Of a stretch of DNA of 64,000 nt, positions 9,864-19,561 are shown one piece after another. The notes beneath the pieces are model-generated. The model saw only the letters and a list, made by a program, of their open reading frames with translations, made no database searches and had not been told where the DNA came from. Each line of letters begins with the position of its first letter. Position 1 is the first letter of the stretch. Location of the stretch: the NCBI GenBank assembly GCA_008501825.1, contig QQUA01000011.1, positions 109,775 through 173,774 on the forward strand, read 5' to 3'. A program made the translations under genes and the position numbers. The stretch comes from Planctomycetota bacterium. Its GTDB lineage: Bacteria; Planctomycetota; UBA1135.

Positions 9864-10999
9864 AGTTCCGCCTCCGCGATCAAACGGTGCAATAAAGTCA
9901 GGGCCCGTTTCGCTTCTTCATCTCCCTGCCGGGAAGCCTCAGCCAAATCCTCAAAAGCCTCCGCGACGTAGCCGTGCAAACCCAGGGCATCGGCGTTTCC
10001 CTCCATGGCGACCAAAGGCAATTCGCAATGGCGCCGCCATAGTCGAAGGGAAGCAAAAACTTGGCTTTGAACCTCGAGACAGTCATCCAAGGCCGCTTGC
10101 CGGGCCAAGTCCAGCGGTCCTTTTAAACGCAGGCGGACGACTTTGCGCTCCTTTTCCTTTTGTTGCTCCAACCAGGTGCGCACTCGAATCCATTCGGACG
10201 GGTCCGACCAGGAAATTTCCGGAGCCAGAAAGCGCCAGCGGCCGACCTCAAGCTCGGTGACTTCCGGCGGCCGGTCTTTGTTCAAATCCACCAGCAGAGC
10301 CCGGCCCTGGGGATCTTCGGCGAAGTCGGTGGCTTCCGGCGCGCCGCTGTACCAAATGGCTCCGCTGTCCTCCACTTGGGTGGCCGAATGACGATCTCCC
10401 AAAGCCAAATACTGAAACCGGCGTTCCGCCAGAGCTCGTTCAGCGGCGGCTAAAGCGATTCGGGCCGGATCGTCCCGGTCCGGCGAAAGGAGGTCCACCG
10501 CCCCATGGGCCACGGCCACCCGGAAGGTCCCGGCGGCAGTCGGCTCCCAATGAGCGCAAGCCTCGGCAAAAAGATCTCGCACCGGACGCTTGGAGGGCCA
10601 AGGGGCTCCCGCCACCTCCACGCCCGGGCAGCCGGGAACCGGCCTGGGTTGAGCATCGGTCAGGATCTGGACCTGCTCGCACAGGGAACTTTGGAATCCC
10701 GGCTGCAGGTACAAGGAGGATGGACTGAGGGGATCATGGTTGCCGGGGAGGAGAAAAACAGGCACTGGCGCCTGATTTAGAGCCTCCACCCCCCGCTGGA
10801 TCGTTTGAGGAGCCACCTGATGGGACTCGAACACGTCGCCGGCGACCACCATGAAGGCGGCCTGGTGTTGCTGCGCCAGTTCTCCCAGACGGCGAATCGC
10901 ATCGATCCGATCCTGCTGAAAACGCGCTTGAGCCTCGCCCTTCAGAAAACGGCGAGTCATGCCGATCTGCCAATCGGCGCTGTGGAGGAAACGCAACAC
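9860..10999 (-). CDS. SbcD/YhaO-like metallophosphoesterase (DNA repair exonuclease)
   Basis: The 379-residue protein starts with LRFLHSADWQIG and continues with VVAGDVFES and LLPGNHDPL. These are the calcineurin-like dimetal motifs D-x-H, GD and GNHD of SbcD/Mre11 nucleases. GTG 10999 was chosen because it lies just before the conserved LRFLHSAD strand; a TTG 30 bases earlier gives ten extra residues. With the overlapping ATPase gene it would form a nuclease-ATPase complex in the cytoplasm. The histidine of the first motif appears in HSADWQIG. Confidence 0.85.
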   Translation of the reverse strand: MLRFLHSADWQIGMTRRFLKGEAQARFQQDRIDAIRRLGELAQQHQAAFMVVAGDVFESHQVAPQTIQRGVEALNQAPVPVFLLPGNHDPLSPSSLYLQPGFQSSLCEQVQILTDAQPRPVPGCPGVEVAGAPWPSKRPVRDLFAEACAHWEPTAAGTFRVAVAHGAVDLLSPDRDDPARIALAAAERALAERRFQYLALGDRHSATQVEDSGAIWYSGAPEATDFAEDPQGRALLVDLNKDRPPEVTELEVGRWRFLAPEISWSDPSEWIRVRTWLEQQKEKERKVVRLRLKGPLDLARQAALDDCLEVQSQVFASLRLWRRHCELPLVAMEGNADALGLHGYVAEAFEDLAEASRQGDEEAKRALTLLHRLIAEAEL

Positions 11000-11083
11000 G
11001 GCGCCTGTGAGCCTATCCCGGCCGGGCAACCGGAGAAAGGCAACCGCCAGGCGCCGTGAGAAAACCGCCGATCGGAAGGGAGA

Positions 11084-11953
11084 TCAGTTGTACTTGTAGA
11101 AACCCTCGCCGCTCTTGCGACCGAGTTTGCCGGCCTCCACCATCCGCCGCAGCATCGGGCAGCAACGGAATTTCGGGTCGCCGAACCCTTCGTACAACAC
11201 ATCGAGGATCTCGACGATGACGTCGAGGCCGATGAAGTCGGCCAGGGTCAACGGCCCCATCGGATGGTTCATGCCCAACTTCATGATGGTGTCGATGTCT
11301 TCCTTGGTGGCGATACCTTCAAACAAGCTGAAGGCGGCCTCGTTGATCATCGGCATCAAAATGCGGTTGGCAATGAAGCCGGGGTAATCGCCGGCAACCC
11401 CAACGGTCTTGCCGAGAGCTTCGGAAATGGCCACGGTCCTTTCCAAAGTGGCTTCGTCGGTGCATTCGCCCCGAATGATTTCCACCAGCTTCATCAACGG
11501 CACCGGGTTCATGAAGTGCATGCCGATGACTTTTTCCGGCCGCGAAGTCACGGCGGCAATGCGGGTAATGGAAATACTGGAAGTGTTGCTGGCCAGAATG
11601 CAGTCTTTCGGGGCGACCTCGTCCAACACCCGGAAGATGTCCTTTTTGACTTCTTCCTGCTCGAACACAGCTTCAACCACCAATTCAGCGGTTCCGGCGG
11701 CTGCCTTTAAATCGGTATTGGTTTGAATGCGGCCGAAAATCTCATCGCTTTGCTCTTGGCTGAGCTTTTCTTTTTTCACGAAGCGATCGAGGGATTTCCG
11801 AATCGCACCCATGCCGCGGTCCAAAGCCGCCTGGCTGACATCGACCAACTGCACGGCATGGCCGAAGCTGGCGAAGGTTTGAGCAATGCCGTTACCCATG
11901 GTGCCGGCACCGATGACGACGACGTTCAAAGTTCCAATGGAAGAAGCGCTCAT
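11084..11953 (-). CDS. hbd: 3-hydroxybutyryl-CoA (3-hydroxyacyl-CoA) dehydrogenase
   Basis: The 289-residue enzyme would oxidise 3-hydroxyacyl-CoA with NAD(P), or run in reverse. The Rossmann motif VIGAGTMGNGIAQ sits at residues 13-25, the catalytic-His region GMHFMNPVPLMKLVEI is intact, and the C-terminal dimer domain contains NHPMGPLTLADFIGLD and ends KSGEGFYKYN. All are standard for single-domain Hbd/PaaH proteins of about 285 residues. It follows the thiolase gene by 30 bases, so the two probably catalyse adjacent steps of short-chain acyl-CoA metabolism (beta-oxidation, butanoate or polyhydroxybutyrate precursors). Confidence 0.92.
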   Translation of the reverse strand: MSASSIGTLNVVVIGAGTMGNGIAQTFASFGHAVQLVDVSQAALDRGMGAIRKSLDRFVKKEKLSQEQSDEIFGRIQTNTDLKAAAGTAELVVEAVFEQEEVKKDIFRVLDEVAPKDCILASNTSSISITRIAAVTSRPEKVIGMHFMNPVPLMKLVEIIRGECTDEATLERTVAISEALGKTVGVAGDYPGFIANRILMPMINEAAFSLFEGIATKEDIDTIMKLGMNHPMGPLTLADFIGLDVIVEILDVLYEGFGDPKFRCCPMLRRMVEAGKLGRKSGEGFYKYN

Positions 11954-11983
11954 GCTTGTTTCGGGGGATTCAGGGTTCCAGAC

Positions 11984-13165
11984 TCAAACCATTTCCACGG
12001 ACAGGGCCACGGCGTTGCCGCCACCCAAACAAAGGGTGGCCAAACCCTTGCGGCCACCGCGGGCCTTCAAGGCGTAAACCAAGGTGGTCAAAATGCGGGA
12101 TCCGCTGGCTCCGATCGGGTGACCGAGGGCGACCGCGCCGCCGTGGACGTTGACCTTGTCCCCGTCCAATTCCATGGTTTTCAATAGCGCGCAAGCGCCG
12201 GCGGCGAAAGCTTCATTGATTTCGATCAAATCGAAATCGTGGCGGCTGCATCCGGTTTTGGCTTCCAGGTTTTCCACTGCCACTTTCGGTGCCATCATGA
12301 CGTATTCCGGCGCCATTCCGCCAGAGGCGTAGCCGGTGATGCGAGCCAGCGGTTGCAGGCCCAAACGTTCCACCGCCTCACCGGACGCCACCACCACGGC
12401 AGAAGCGCCGTCACTGATTTGCGAAGCATTGCCCGGGGTTACGCTGCCGTCCTTTTGGAAGGCAGGTTTCAGACGGGCCAGGCCGGCCAGGTTGCTGTCG
12501 CCGCGAATTCCCTCGTCGGTACGAAACTGGATCGGATCCTTTTTGCGCTGCGGCACTTCAATGGTGAAGGTCTCCGCTTCGAACAAACCCTTTTCGGTGG
12601 CGGCGGCGGCTTTCAAATGGGATTGCACCGAGAATTCGTCCTGCTGCTCGCGACTGATTTCGAACTCATTGGCGACCAACTCCCCGGTCAGTCCCATGTG
12701 CTTGTTCGAATAGACGTCCCACAAACCATCGTGGACCATGGCGTCCACCACCTTGCTGTCGCCGAGCCGCATGCCGTCTCGAGCCGCCGGCAAAAGATAG
12801 GGCGCCCGGGTCATGCTCTCCATGCCGCCGGCCACCACCACCTGGTTGTCCCCGGCTTTGATCGATTGCGCCGCCAAAGCCACCGCCTTCAAGCCGGAAC
12901 CGCAAACCTTGTTGATGGTAAACGGCGGCACCGAATCGGGAATGCCGGCGGCCCGGGCCGCCTGGCGAGCGGGATTCTGACCGACGCCGGCTTGCAGCAC
13001 GTTGCCGAGAATGACTTCGTCCACCTGGCCCGGTTGCGCCCCGGCTCGACTTACAGCCTCGGCCACCGCCTTGGCGCCGAGATCGGGGGCGCGAAAGCCG
13101 GCTAGGCTGCCTTGAAATTTGCCGATCGGCGTCCGGCAAGCGGAGACGAGGAAGACTTCGGTCAT
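11984..13165 (-). CDS. acetyl-CoA acetyltransferase (thiolase)
   Basis: The 393-residue protein has every thiolase II landmark: N-terminal SACRTPIGKFQGSL, the nucleophilic cysteine in KVCGSGLKAV (about residue 88), GGMESMT, INEAFAA, the catalytic His in GGAVALGHPIGASG and the second cysteine in CLGGGNA. Length is typical. It would condense or cleave acetoacetyl-CoA and related 3-ketoacyl-CoAs. It is upstream of the hydroxyacyl-CoA dehydrogenase gene, likely in one transcript, and diverges from the epimerase gene across about 165 bases. Confidence 0.93.
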   Translation of the reverse strand: MTEVFLVSACRTPIGKFQGSLAGFRAPDLGAKAVAEAVSRAGAQPGQVDEVILGNVLQAGVGQNPARQAARAAGIPDSVPPFTINKVCGSGLKAVALAAQSIKAGDNQVVVAGGMESMTRAPYLLPAARDGMRLGDSKVVDAMVHDGLWDVYSNKHMGLTGELVANEFEISREQQDEFSVQSHLKAAAATEKGLFEAETFTIEVPQRKKDPIQFRTDEGIRGDSNLAGLARLKPAFQKDGSVTPGNASQISDGASAVVVASGEAVERLGLQPLARITGYASGGMAPEYVMMAPKVAVENLEAKTGCSRHDFDLIEINEAFAAGACALLKTMELDGDKVNVHGGAVALGHPIGASGSRILTTLVYALKARGGRKGLATLCLGGGNAVALSVEMV

Positions 13166-13329
13166 GGTGGTTGTTCAGGTTCGCGAAGCGGGAATTCGAA
13201 GCCCCGAAAGGGTTCAAAGGACCCGACAGGATAATCCTGCCGAGAGCCCTCCCCAAGGTCTGGCTTGGCAAACCGGGCTGGTTTCTTAGCTGGCGGGAAG
13301 AGCCGCCTCGGCGCTATCGTCTGAAGGAC

Positions 13330-14319
13330 ATGGAGGAGCCCTTCCGCGGACGCTATTTGGTCACCGGCGGCGCCGGCTTCATCGGTAGCCACCTGGTGTC
13401 GGCGCTACTTTCCCAGGGCGCGTCGGTTCGAGTCTTGGACGACGGCTCCACCGGAGATTTCGGCAATCTGCAAGGCCCGGAATTCGCCGCCGGTGGCGTG
13501 CAGAGCCGTTCAGGAAGCGTGTTGGACCGGCTCTCTTTGGAAGCCGCCGCGGAAGATTGTTGCGGCGTGTTCCATTTGGCCGCCGCCGTCGGCGTGCAAC
13601 GCATTCTGGCTCGGACTCGAGAATCGCTGGAAGTGAATTTGGAAGGCACCCGGCAGGTGGTGGAACTTTGCCGCCGGCGGCAGTTGCCCTTGCTGTTCAC
13701 TTCTTCCAGCGAGGTCTACGGCAAGGCCGGCGACGCCTGCTTGCGAGAAGATCAGGAGTTGCGCTTGGAACCGCCGTCAGTGGCCCGCTGGAGCTACGCC
13801 TACGCCAAGGCGGCAGGCGAAGCCATGGTGTTGAACCTGCACCGGGAAACCGCTTTGCCGGCGGTGGTGGTGCGCTTGTTCAACACCGTGGGACCGAAGC
13901 AAAGCGGCCGTTACGGCATGGTGCTGCCTCGGTTTTGGCAAGCGGCCCTCCAAGGAGAACCGCTGCCGGTTCACGGCGACGGCCGCCAGAGGCGGACTTT
14001 CAGTGCAGTGAAGGAAGTGGTGGCCAGCTTGCTGGCTTTGTCTCAAGAACCTCGGGCTTTCGGCGAAATCGTCAATGTGGCCGGACCGGAGGAAATCTCC
14101 ATCTTGGAATTGGCCGAGCGGGTAAAGGCCTTCGCCGGCAGCGATTCTCCGATTGAAAGAATTCCTTATGAGCAAGCTTATCCCCCGGGGTATGAAGACA
14201 TCCTCCGCCGGCGTCCCGACCTGAGCAAACTTCAACGGCTATTAGGTTGGACGCCGCAGTCCGGTCTGGAAGAGATCTTGCGGGGGTGGCAAACCGAATC
14301 CTGCAAAATTTCCGCTTGA
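13330..14319 (+). CDS. NAD-dependent epimerase/dehydratase (extended SDR, sugar nucleotide)
   Basis: The 329-residue extended short-chain dehydrogenase has TGGAGFIGSHL as the NAD-binding loop (about residue 12), an Asp at the end of beta-2 (LDDGSTG), TSSSEVYG, and the catalytic Y-x3-K within SYAYAKAAGE. Family members act on UDP-, GDP- or dTDP-sugars as epimerases, dehydratases or decarboxylases. The specific reaction cannot be read from the motifs, although HRETALPAVVVRLFNTVGPKQSG resembles UDP-glucuronate decarboxylase-type enzymes. ATG 13330 was chosen because it precedes the NAD loop by the usual few residues. Its function may tie in with the polysaccharide genes further right. Confidence 0.82.
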   Translation: MEEPFRGRYLVTGGAGFIGSHLVSALLSQGASVRVLDDGSTGDFGNLQGPEFAAGGVQSRSGSVLDRLSLEAAAEDCCGVFHLAAAVGVQRILARTRESLEVNLEGTRQVVELCRRRQLPLLFTSSSEVYGKAGDACLREDQELRLEPPSVARWSYAYAKAAGEAMVLNLHRETALPAVVVRLFNTVGPKQSGRYGMVLPRFWQAALQGEPLPVHGDGRQRRTFSAVKEVVASLLALSQEPRAFGEIVNVAGPEEISILELAERVKAFAGSDSPIERIPYEQAYPPGYEDILRRRPDLSKLQRLLGWTPQSGLEEILRGWQTESCKISA

Positions 14320-14356
14320 CCCGCCCAAGGCTGAGCCCATGGGACACGGCTTTGAG

Positions 14357-16036
14357 TTATTCCAGATAAATGGGAACCGAATTGCTTCCCATGGTGGGCG
14401 TTTGGGATTGTCCAGATTCCTGGTAAGCCACCACCGCAAACCAAAACGGCCGGCCCGCCAAGTGCTGGATGGTGCCTGCGGGAATTTGCATAAAGAGGAA
14501 CGCATCTCCGTTTAAATCCAATTGGCCTCGCTGGTGCAGGAGGCCTCCAGGGTAAACGCCGGCTACCGTATTCCAAAACAAAGGGTCTCCGGTGAGCGGC
14601 ACCAACAAACTTTCCCCAAGCAGAGTGTTTTCATTGCCCGTTGCCGAAGCCAGCAAAGCGTAGGATTGCCCTGCCATCACCTTGGGGAAATCCAGGTCGA
14701 AACGGATCAAGCCACCTTGAGCGGCGCTCACTTTGGATGCCGACGAATGAAAAAAAGGTTGGTACAAGAATGCGATTCCGGCCTCGGATATTCCCATGTA
14801 ATAATAAGGTGCTGCCACCATGACTCGGTTCTTCCAGGCGGAAACCGTAGCTCCGAATTGATCGTACTTGTAGCCGAAATAGGGTAGAAAACGACGCTCT
14901 TCCCCCCAAAGATCGGAATTCCCATGGGGCCAATAGGCGTATGCGGCTCCTGAATCTTCCCCCCAAGCATCCACCCTGGGAGCTCCGATGAGGGCCAACT
15001 CTTCGCTCAAGAAAACGCTATGGCCGAACCAATCGTGAGCCTGGCCGTCGGAAGCTCGTAATTTGACTTCGAAGTTCCAATGCTGAGAGCTTTCCTCGTA
15101 TTCAAAGACGTAAGCGGCTCCAGAATTCATACCAAGGTCGTCGTCGAACCGGGCCCCGATCAAAGCTCGATTTCCGCAAACCGAAAGCGAAGCGCCAAAA
15201 AGATCCATCGCGGCGCCGTCGGGAGCCACCAGCTTGCTCTGTTCCATCCAGGTGGAAATTTGGGGATCCAAATGGAATGCATAAGCAGCTCCGGCTTCGA
15301 AACCGAGAGCATCATCCCCTCGCGAGCCGATCAAAGCCACGTATTCCGATTCGGTTTGGGAAAGGGAAACTGCCGAACCGAAATGGTCAAAAGCATGACC
15401 GCCAGTAGGGGTAAGCTTCGCTTCCTGAATCCAGTGATTCGAAATTGGCTCACGAATAAAAACATAAGCCGCACCGGAATCACTACTCGAATGATCATGA
15501 AATGGAGCTCCTACCACAATCCGGTTGCCGGCCGCGGCAACGGTCAAGCCAAATTGATCCCCCAGTTCTCCATCGGTTGGCCGAAGAATTTGGCCTAGTT
15601 CCCATTTCCCGGTCAAAGGGTTCCAGTCGGCGATCACCACGGCTCCGGTATTCAGGCCTTGAGGGGCTGCCCCCGGAGCTCCAATGGCGACAAAATCCTC
15701 TCCCATGGCCAAGGAGACACCGAACCGATCGCCGCTATGGACGAAGGGGTTGAAAAGATAGTCGCCATGTTTCCATTTTTCTTGGTCCTCACGATAGAAG
15801 TAATACTCCACCTTGCCTGCGTTTGGAGCGCCGCTATCGCTGTCGGGAGCCCCCACGAACAGCCAATCCTGGTTGAGAGCCATAGCCGTCCCAAAGCGAT
15901 CGAAATCGGCCACATATTTGTCCAAGATTTGATGCTGATACTCTCGCTGGGCGGTAGCACCGGCGGTCCAATGGAAAGTGGCTAACAGCCCCAGCCAAAT
16001 CAAATTCCAGCGGGATTTCTTGTAGGAATGGTTCAT
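14357..16036 (-). CDS. secreted FG-GAP-type seven-bladed beta-propeller protein without calcium loops
   Basis: The 559-residue protein has a signal peptide (residues 1-30, ending ATAQ) and about seven repeats of the form FG-x-SV-x-L-x-IGAP (for example DQFGLTVAAAGNRIVVGAPF). The D-x-D-G-D-G loops that bind calcium in integrin-alpha propellers are missing, unlike its two upstream paralogues. A C-terminal beta-rich domain of about 120 residues (from about 440) resembles those of the paralogues. ATG 16036 overlaps the upstream stop by four bases (ATGA). The partner, ligand and function are unknown; surface or secreted adhesion is inferred from the fold. Confidence 0.75.
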   Translation of the reverse strand: MNHSYKKSRWNLIWLGLLATFHWTAGATAQREYQHQILDKYVADFDRFGTAMALNQDWLFVGAPDSDSGAPNAGKVEYYFYREDQEKWKHGDYLFNPFVHSGDRFGVSLAMGEDFVAIGAPGAAPQGLNTGAVVIADWNPLTGKWELGQILRPTDGELGDQFGLTVAAAGNRIVVGAPFHDHSSSDSGAAYVFIREPISNHWIQEAKLTPTGGHAFDHFGSAVSLSQTESEYVALIGSRGDDALGFEAGAAYAFHLDPQISTWMEQSKLVAPDGAAMDLFGASLSVCGNRALIGARFDDDLGMNSGAAYVFEYEESSQHWNFEVKLRASDGQAHDWFGHSVFLSEELALIGAPRVDAWGEDSGAAYAYWPHGNSDLWGEERRFLPYFGYKYDQFGATVSAWKNRVMVAAPYYYMGISEAGIAFLYQPFFHSSASKVSAAQGGLIRFDLDFPKVMAGQSYALLASATGNENTLLGESLLVPLTGDPLFWNTVAGVYPGGLLHQRGQLDLNGDAFLFMQIPAGTIQHLAGRPFWFAVVAYQESGQSQTPTMGSNSVPIYLE

Positions 16037-17715
16037 GGCAAGATCTTGACGTGACAAGGAATGGAAGCGCGTCGGCCGGACAACCAAAGTGGGTCATAGC
16101 TCACGGCCACGAAGTAGAAACTGTGTCCGACGAAGTGATTGAGGACTGGATCGGTTCGAACTTCGGCAAAGGCGTTTCCATCCCAATTCAAGAAACCGTA
16201 AAAATTATGACAAAAAGTCGGAGCATCCCCCTGAACGATCCGAAGGCTGAGGGTGTCCAGCTTCAAGCCGACTTCCAACCCCATGAAGGAACTCAGGCCA
16301 GGCTCGAAGGCCATTAAAATTACATAGGGAAAGCCGGCATCCTCGGCAGGGAAATCCAAACTTAGATCCAGCACTTGAGTTCCTCCAATCGAAAAGTAAA
16401 TATTCTCCACAAACAAATAAGGATTGGCCAACCCGATGGAGTAAATCGCTCCCTCACCTCGCTTAGGGTATTCCACCGGATCTCCGGGGACGCCAATGAC
16501 CACATCCCGCCTTGAATCCCCGTCAAGAAGGCCGACCCCAGTCAAATCATGGCCGAATCTGGAGTGGGTTCTATTCCCGACAAAGCCTCCACTTCTCGCA
16601 TACAAAATAGAGCCATCGTAGCCGGAGAATAGATAGGCCGCACCACCCGAGGTAATGGAACCGTCCTCCAGCGGCGCACCAACCCCTAGATCTTCGAATC
16701 CATCACCGTCCACATCGCCGATGTTGGCAACCGCCGTTCCAAAGCCACTTCCGGCTGACCTGCCAAAGTGCATTTGAAGGGCGCTGCGGCTCTGCAAGGA
16801 ATAAAGAAAAGCTGCGCCTGCGTCCACCCAACTCGAATGATCCACGCCAACCGCACCGACTAGAATCTCTCCCCGACCGTCGCCGTCTCGATCAGAAAAC
16901 CCTGCCACCGATATCCCCAAGGCGTCGCCGGCATGGCTACCTTCTACGGTGAAGATTTCCAATCCTGTGGCGCTGGAATAGACCGAAACCATGCCGCATT
17001 CGGAACGCCCGAAGCGAGAGGCTCCCGGGGCTCCCACAACTTGGTCTGGAATTCCATCTCCATCCTGATCCCCTGCATTGGCCACAGCATAGCCAAAGTG
17101 GTCTCCGGCTTGTTGGCCATCCAATCTTCGAAGTAGTCGCCCGGTCCTCCCAGAATAAATCCAGACCGAACCACTTTCCGCCAGACTGCCTTGATCGGTG
17201 AATGGAGCTCCGACGATCAGATCATCGAAGCCATCCGAATTCACGTCGCCGGCTCCGGAAACGGCATGCCCGAACCGCCCGAAAGCCTCCGGGCCAAATT
17301 GATGCAATATCTCGGAAGCGTCTCTCCCTGAATAAAGGTGGATGCCCCCAACGTCGGGTTCGAGCTCCTGGTCCTCTCCCGGCGCTCCGACGAGCACGTC
17401 TGGCACTCCGTCTCCGTTTACATCTCCTACATTGGCCAAATCGAAGCCGAATTGATCACCTTGGTTGGCCCCTGCCCCCCATGCGATTTGGTCCCGTGCC
17501 ATAAGGTCTAAGAGTTCCACAAATCCAGCTTCCGGCTTTCCGTCCACCATCCATCCCGGAGATCCAACCAAAACCCCTTTCGTGCCGAAGTCAGCCAACG
17601 AAGCTCCGAGCTGAGCAGCGGCGTCACGGACGCTGTCTGGAACGCGCAGCCACCAATCCCCTCCGGCTTGCGGACTGAAGGAGCAACACAGGATGAAAGC
17701 GAAGGTTAAGCTCAT
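16033..17715 (-). CDS. secreted FG-GAP/integrin-alpha-like beta-propeller protein
   Basis: The 560-residue secreted protein has a short signal peptide followed by about seven FG-GAP repeats. Five carry clear calcium loops, such as GDVNGDGVPDVLVGAPG and GDQDGDGIPDQVVGAPG. A C-terminal domain begins near residue 430 and includes FPAEDAGFPYVILMAFEPG, also seen in the other two copies. Such propellers are extracellular binding scaffolds in integrins and many bacterial surface proteins. It sits one base from the upstream paralogue and overlaps the downstream one by four bases, so the three are surely co-transcribed. Confidence 0.8.
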   Translation of the reverse strand: MSLTFAFILCCSFSPQAGGDWWLRVPDSVRDAAAQLGASLADFGTKGVLVGSPGWMVDGKPEAGFVELLDLMARDQIAWGAGANQGDQFGFDLANVGDVNGDGVPDVLVGAPGEDQELEPDVGGIHLYSGRDASEILHQFGPEAFGRFGHAVSGAGDVNSDGFDDLIVGAPFTDQGSLAESGSVWIYSGRTGRLLRRLDGQQAGDHFGYAVANAGDQDGDGIPDQVVGAPGASRFGRSECGMVSVYSSATGLEIFTVEGSHAGDALGISVAGFSDRDGDGRGEILVGAVGVDHSSWVDAGAAFLYSLQSRSALQMHFGRSAGSGFGTAVANIGDVDGDGFEDLGVGAPLEDGSITSGGAAYLFSGYDGSILYARSGGFVGNRTHSRFGHDLTGVGLLDGDSRRDVVIGVPGDPVEYPKRGEGAIYSIGLANPYLFVENIYFSIGGTQVLDLSLDFPAEDAGFPYVILMAFEPGLSSFMGLEVGLKLDTLSLRIVQGDAPTFCHNFYGFLNWDGNAFAEVRTDPVLNHFVGHSFYFVAVSYDPLWLSGRRASIPCHVKILP

Positions 17716-17716
17716 T

Positions 17717-19399
17717 TTATGGGTTTACGACAAAGGAACGAGCGATGGAACTCAGTCGAATTTGACCGGATGCAGAGTCATAGCTGACCGCAGCGAGGAA
17801 CAAGGTCTGCCCGAGAAAGGGCATCATGATGGAGTCGGGAAATATAAAGGCCCAAGCCTTGCCTTCAGAATTCACCACTCCAAAAGCGCCTTGGACATTC
17901 GGCGGAGCCCACCCCTGCAACATGGAATTAAACAGGGTATCTCGAGTTAAGGGAATCTCCACTTCGGAAAGGATGGTTGGACCGGTGCCGTGGGCAGAAA
18001 ACAAGAGAGCGTAGGGAAATCCCGCTTCTTCTTGCGGAAAAGAAATCCCAGCTTCCAAAACGGGCCCTTGGCTTAAGGAGATTTCGGTTCCGCTCAGTTG
18101 AAGAAAGGGAGCAAAGCCGAACAAATAGGCTCGGCCGTCTGGTCGTCCTGATGAATTCAGGGCATCTGGCGCACCCACCATGAGTTCCGGATAACCGTCC
18201 CCATCCAGATCGGAATAGGATTCCATTCTCCAACCGAAAGAGGGAACTTCCGGAACGATTTGGTCAAGTTTCTCACCGGACTTGCCGGAATAAAGATCCA
18301 CCACCCCTTTCTCCAACCAATAGTTCATGCTTACGGCAAGGTCGCGGAATCCGTCGCCATCTAAATCATCCAGATCGACAATGGAACGGGGAAAGTCTCT
18401 AGAATTCTTCGGAGGATGAAGCCGATAAAGGGGAGTTCCACTGAGCCCGGAAAAGGCAACGACACTTTCATGGCCGGCTGCAAACAGATCCATGACCCCG
18501 TCTTCATCCAAATCTCCGGCAAAAGCCAAATCACGCCCGACTCTTTCATTTTCTTCACCGGCAAGAATCTTGAGCACTGTGCCGTCCGAACCGGAGTAAA
18601 GGTAAACGGCACCACTATTCGGCACCCCGAAAGGTTCCAAGCCAGTCGCTCCGACGGCGAAATCAAGATAGCCGTCGCCATTGAGGTCTTCTCCACTAAC
18701 CAAACTCGTGGCGAAATTGGCTCCTGCGACTTGTCCATGCCAGCGCATCAGTTCCAAACCGGTTCGCCCGGATAGGAGCAGCAACTCGCCAGCTCCATCG
18801 ATCCAGAAAGCATCCATGCTTGGAGAACCGACCAAGACCTCCGGCGAGCCGTCGCCGTCGATATCGCTGATTCGCCCCAGGCACTGGGCAAATCTGGAAT
18901 CTCTCGCCCCCACTACTTGCCAAATTACCGCTCCGGTTCGACCATAAAGAGCTTGAACTATGCCATTTCCTTCACCGGAATAGTCCACTCCATCTGCGCC
19001 GACCAAAACGTCCTCCAGGCCGTCCTGGTTCAAGTCACCGGGGAAAAAGGTGGAACTCCCTAACCCACTGGCACCAGAGACGCTCACTTCCCAAAGGACT
19101 CCGCTGCCAGGTAAAGCCGCTTCTTGAGCCAAGGAAATAGCACTCACCCGACCTTTCCTCGATCCGTAAGGATCTCCAACGAGTAGATCAGGATGACCGT
19201 CCAAATCCAAGTCGCAGCCAATCGCCACCGACCAGCCAAACCTCTCCGCTTGAGACCGTGGAGGATCAATTACCATTTTTTCAAGCCATTGGCCACCAAC
19301 CACTTGGGAAAAACTGGAACTCGCTGCTCCAAGTCCCATGGCAGCGATCCAAACTAGGGTGGAAAGAGGGTTTCGAAAGGAGAACAAGGGAGCCTCCAA
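17717..19399 (-). CDS. secreted FG-GAP/integrin-alpha-like beta-propeller protein (first of three)
   Basis: This 560-residue protein is the first gene of a three-paralogue operon. It has a signal peptide (residues 1-31, ending SSFS) and about seven repeats, most with D-x-D-G-D-G-type loops (SDIDGDGSPEVLVGSPS, EDLNGDGYLDFAVGATG). The C-terminal beta domain contains FPQEEAGFPYALLFSAHG and ends SSIARSFVVNP. It has the same length as the second copy but a clearly diverged sequence, so this is an old duplication. The start follows a 162-base gap after the lectin gene, where an own promoter could lie. Confidence 0.8.
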   Translation of the reverse strand: MEAPLFSFRNPLSTLVWIAAMGLGAASSSFSQVVGGQWLEKMVIDPPRSQAERFGWSVAIGCDLDLDGHPDLLVGDPYGSRKGRVSAISLAQEAALPGSGVLWEVSVSGASGLGSSTFFPGDLNQDGLEDVLVGADGVDYSGEGNGIVQALYGRTGAVIWQVVGARDSRFAQCLGRISDIDGDGSPEVLVGSPSMDAFWIDGAGELLLLSGRTGLELMRWHGQVAGANFATSLVSGEDLNGDGYLDFAVGATGLEPFGVPNSGAVYLYSGSDGTVLKILAGEENERVGRDLAFAGDLDEDGVMDLFAAGHESVVAFSGLSGTPLYRLHPPKNSRDFPRSIVDLDDLDGDGFRDLAVSMNYWLEKGVVDLYSGKSGEKLDQIVPEVPSFGWRMESYSDLDGDGYPELMVGAPDALNSSGRPDGRAYLFGFAPFLQLSGTEISLSQGPVLEAGISFPQEEAGFPYALLFSAHGTGPTILSEVEIPLTRDTLFNSMLQGWAPPNVQGAFGVVNSEGKAWAFIFPDSIMMPFLGQTLFLAAVSYDSASGQIRLSSIARSFVVNP

Positions 19400-19561
19400 G
19401 TTGGGCTTGAAGAAAGAGAACCGGTTCAGCCTACTTCATCTCGCGTGATCTCCATCCCCAAAACCAATTTTTTATGTCTTGCCCTCTCCTCGATAAGGAA
19501 AACCAAAGGAATTAGAGCCGTAGCTGCACGACCAGAACGAGTCGAAAGCTAGCTGCAGCCT

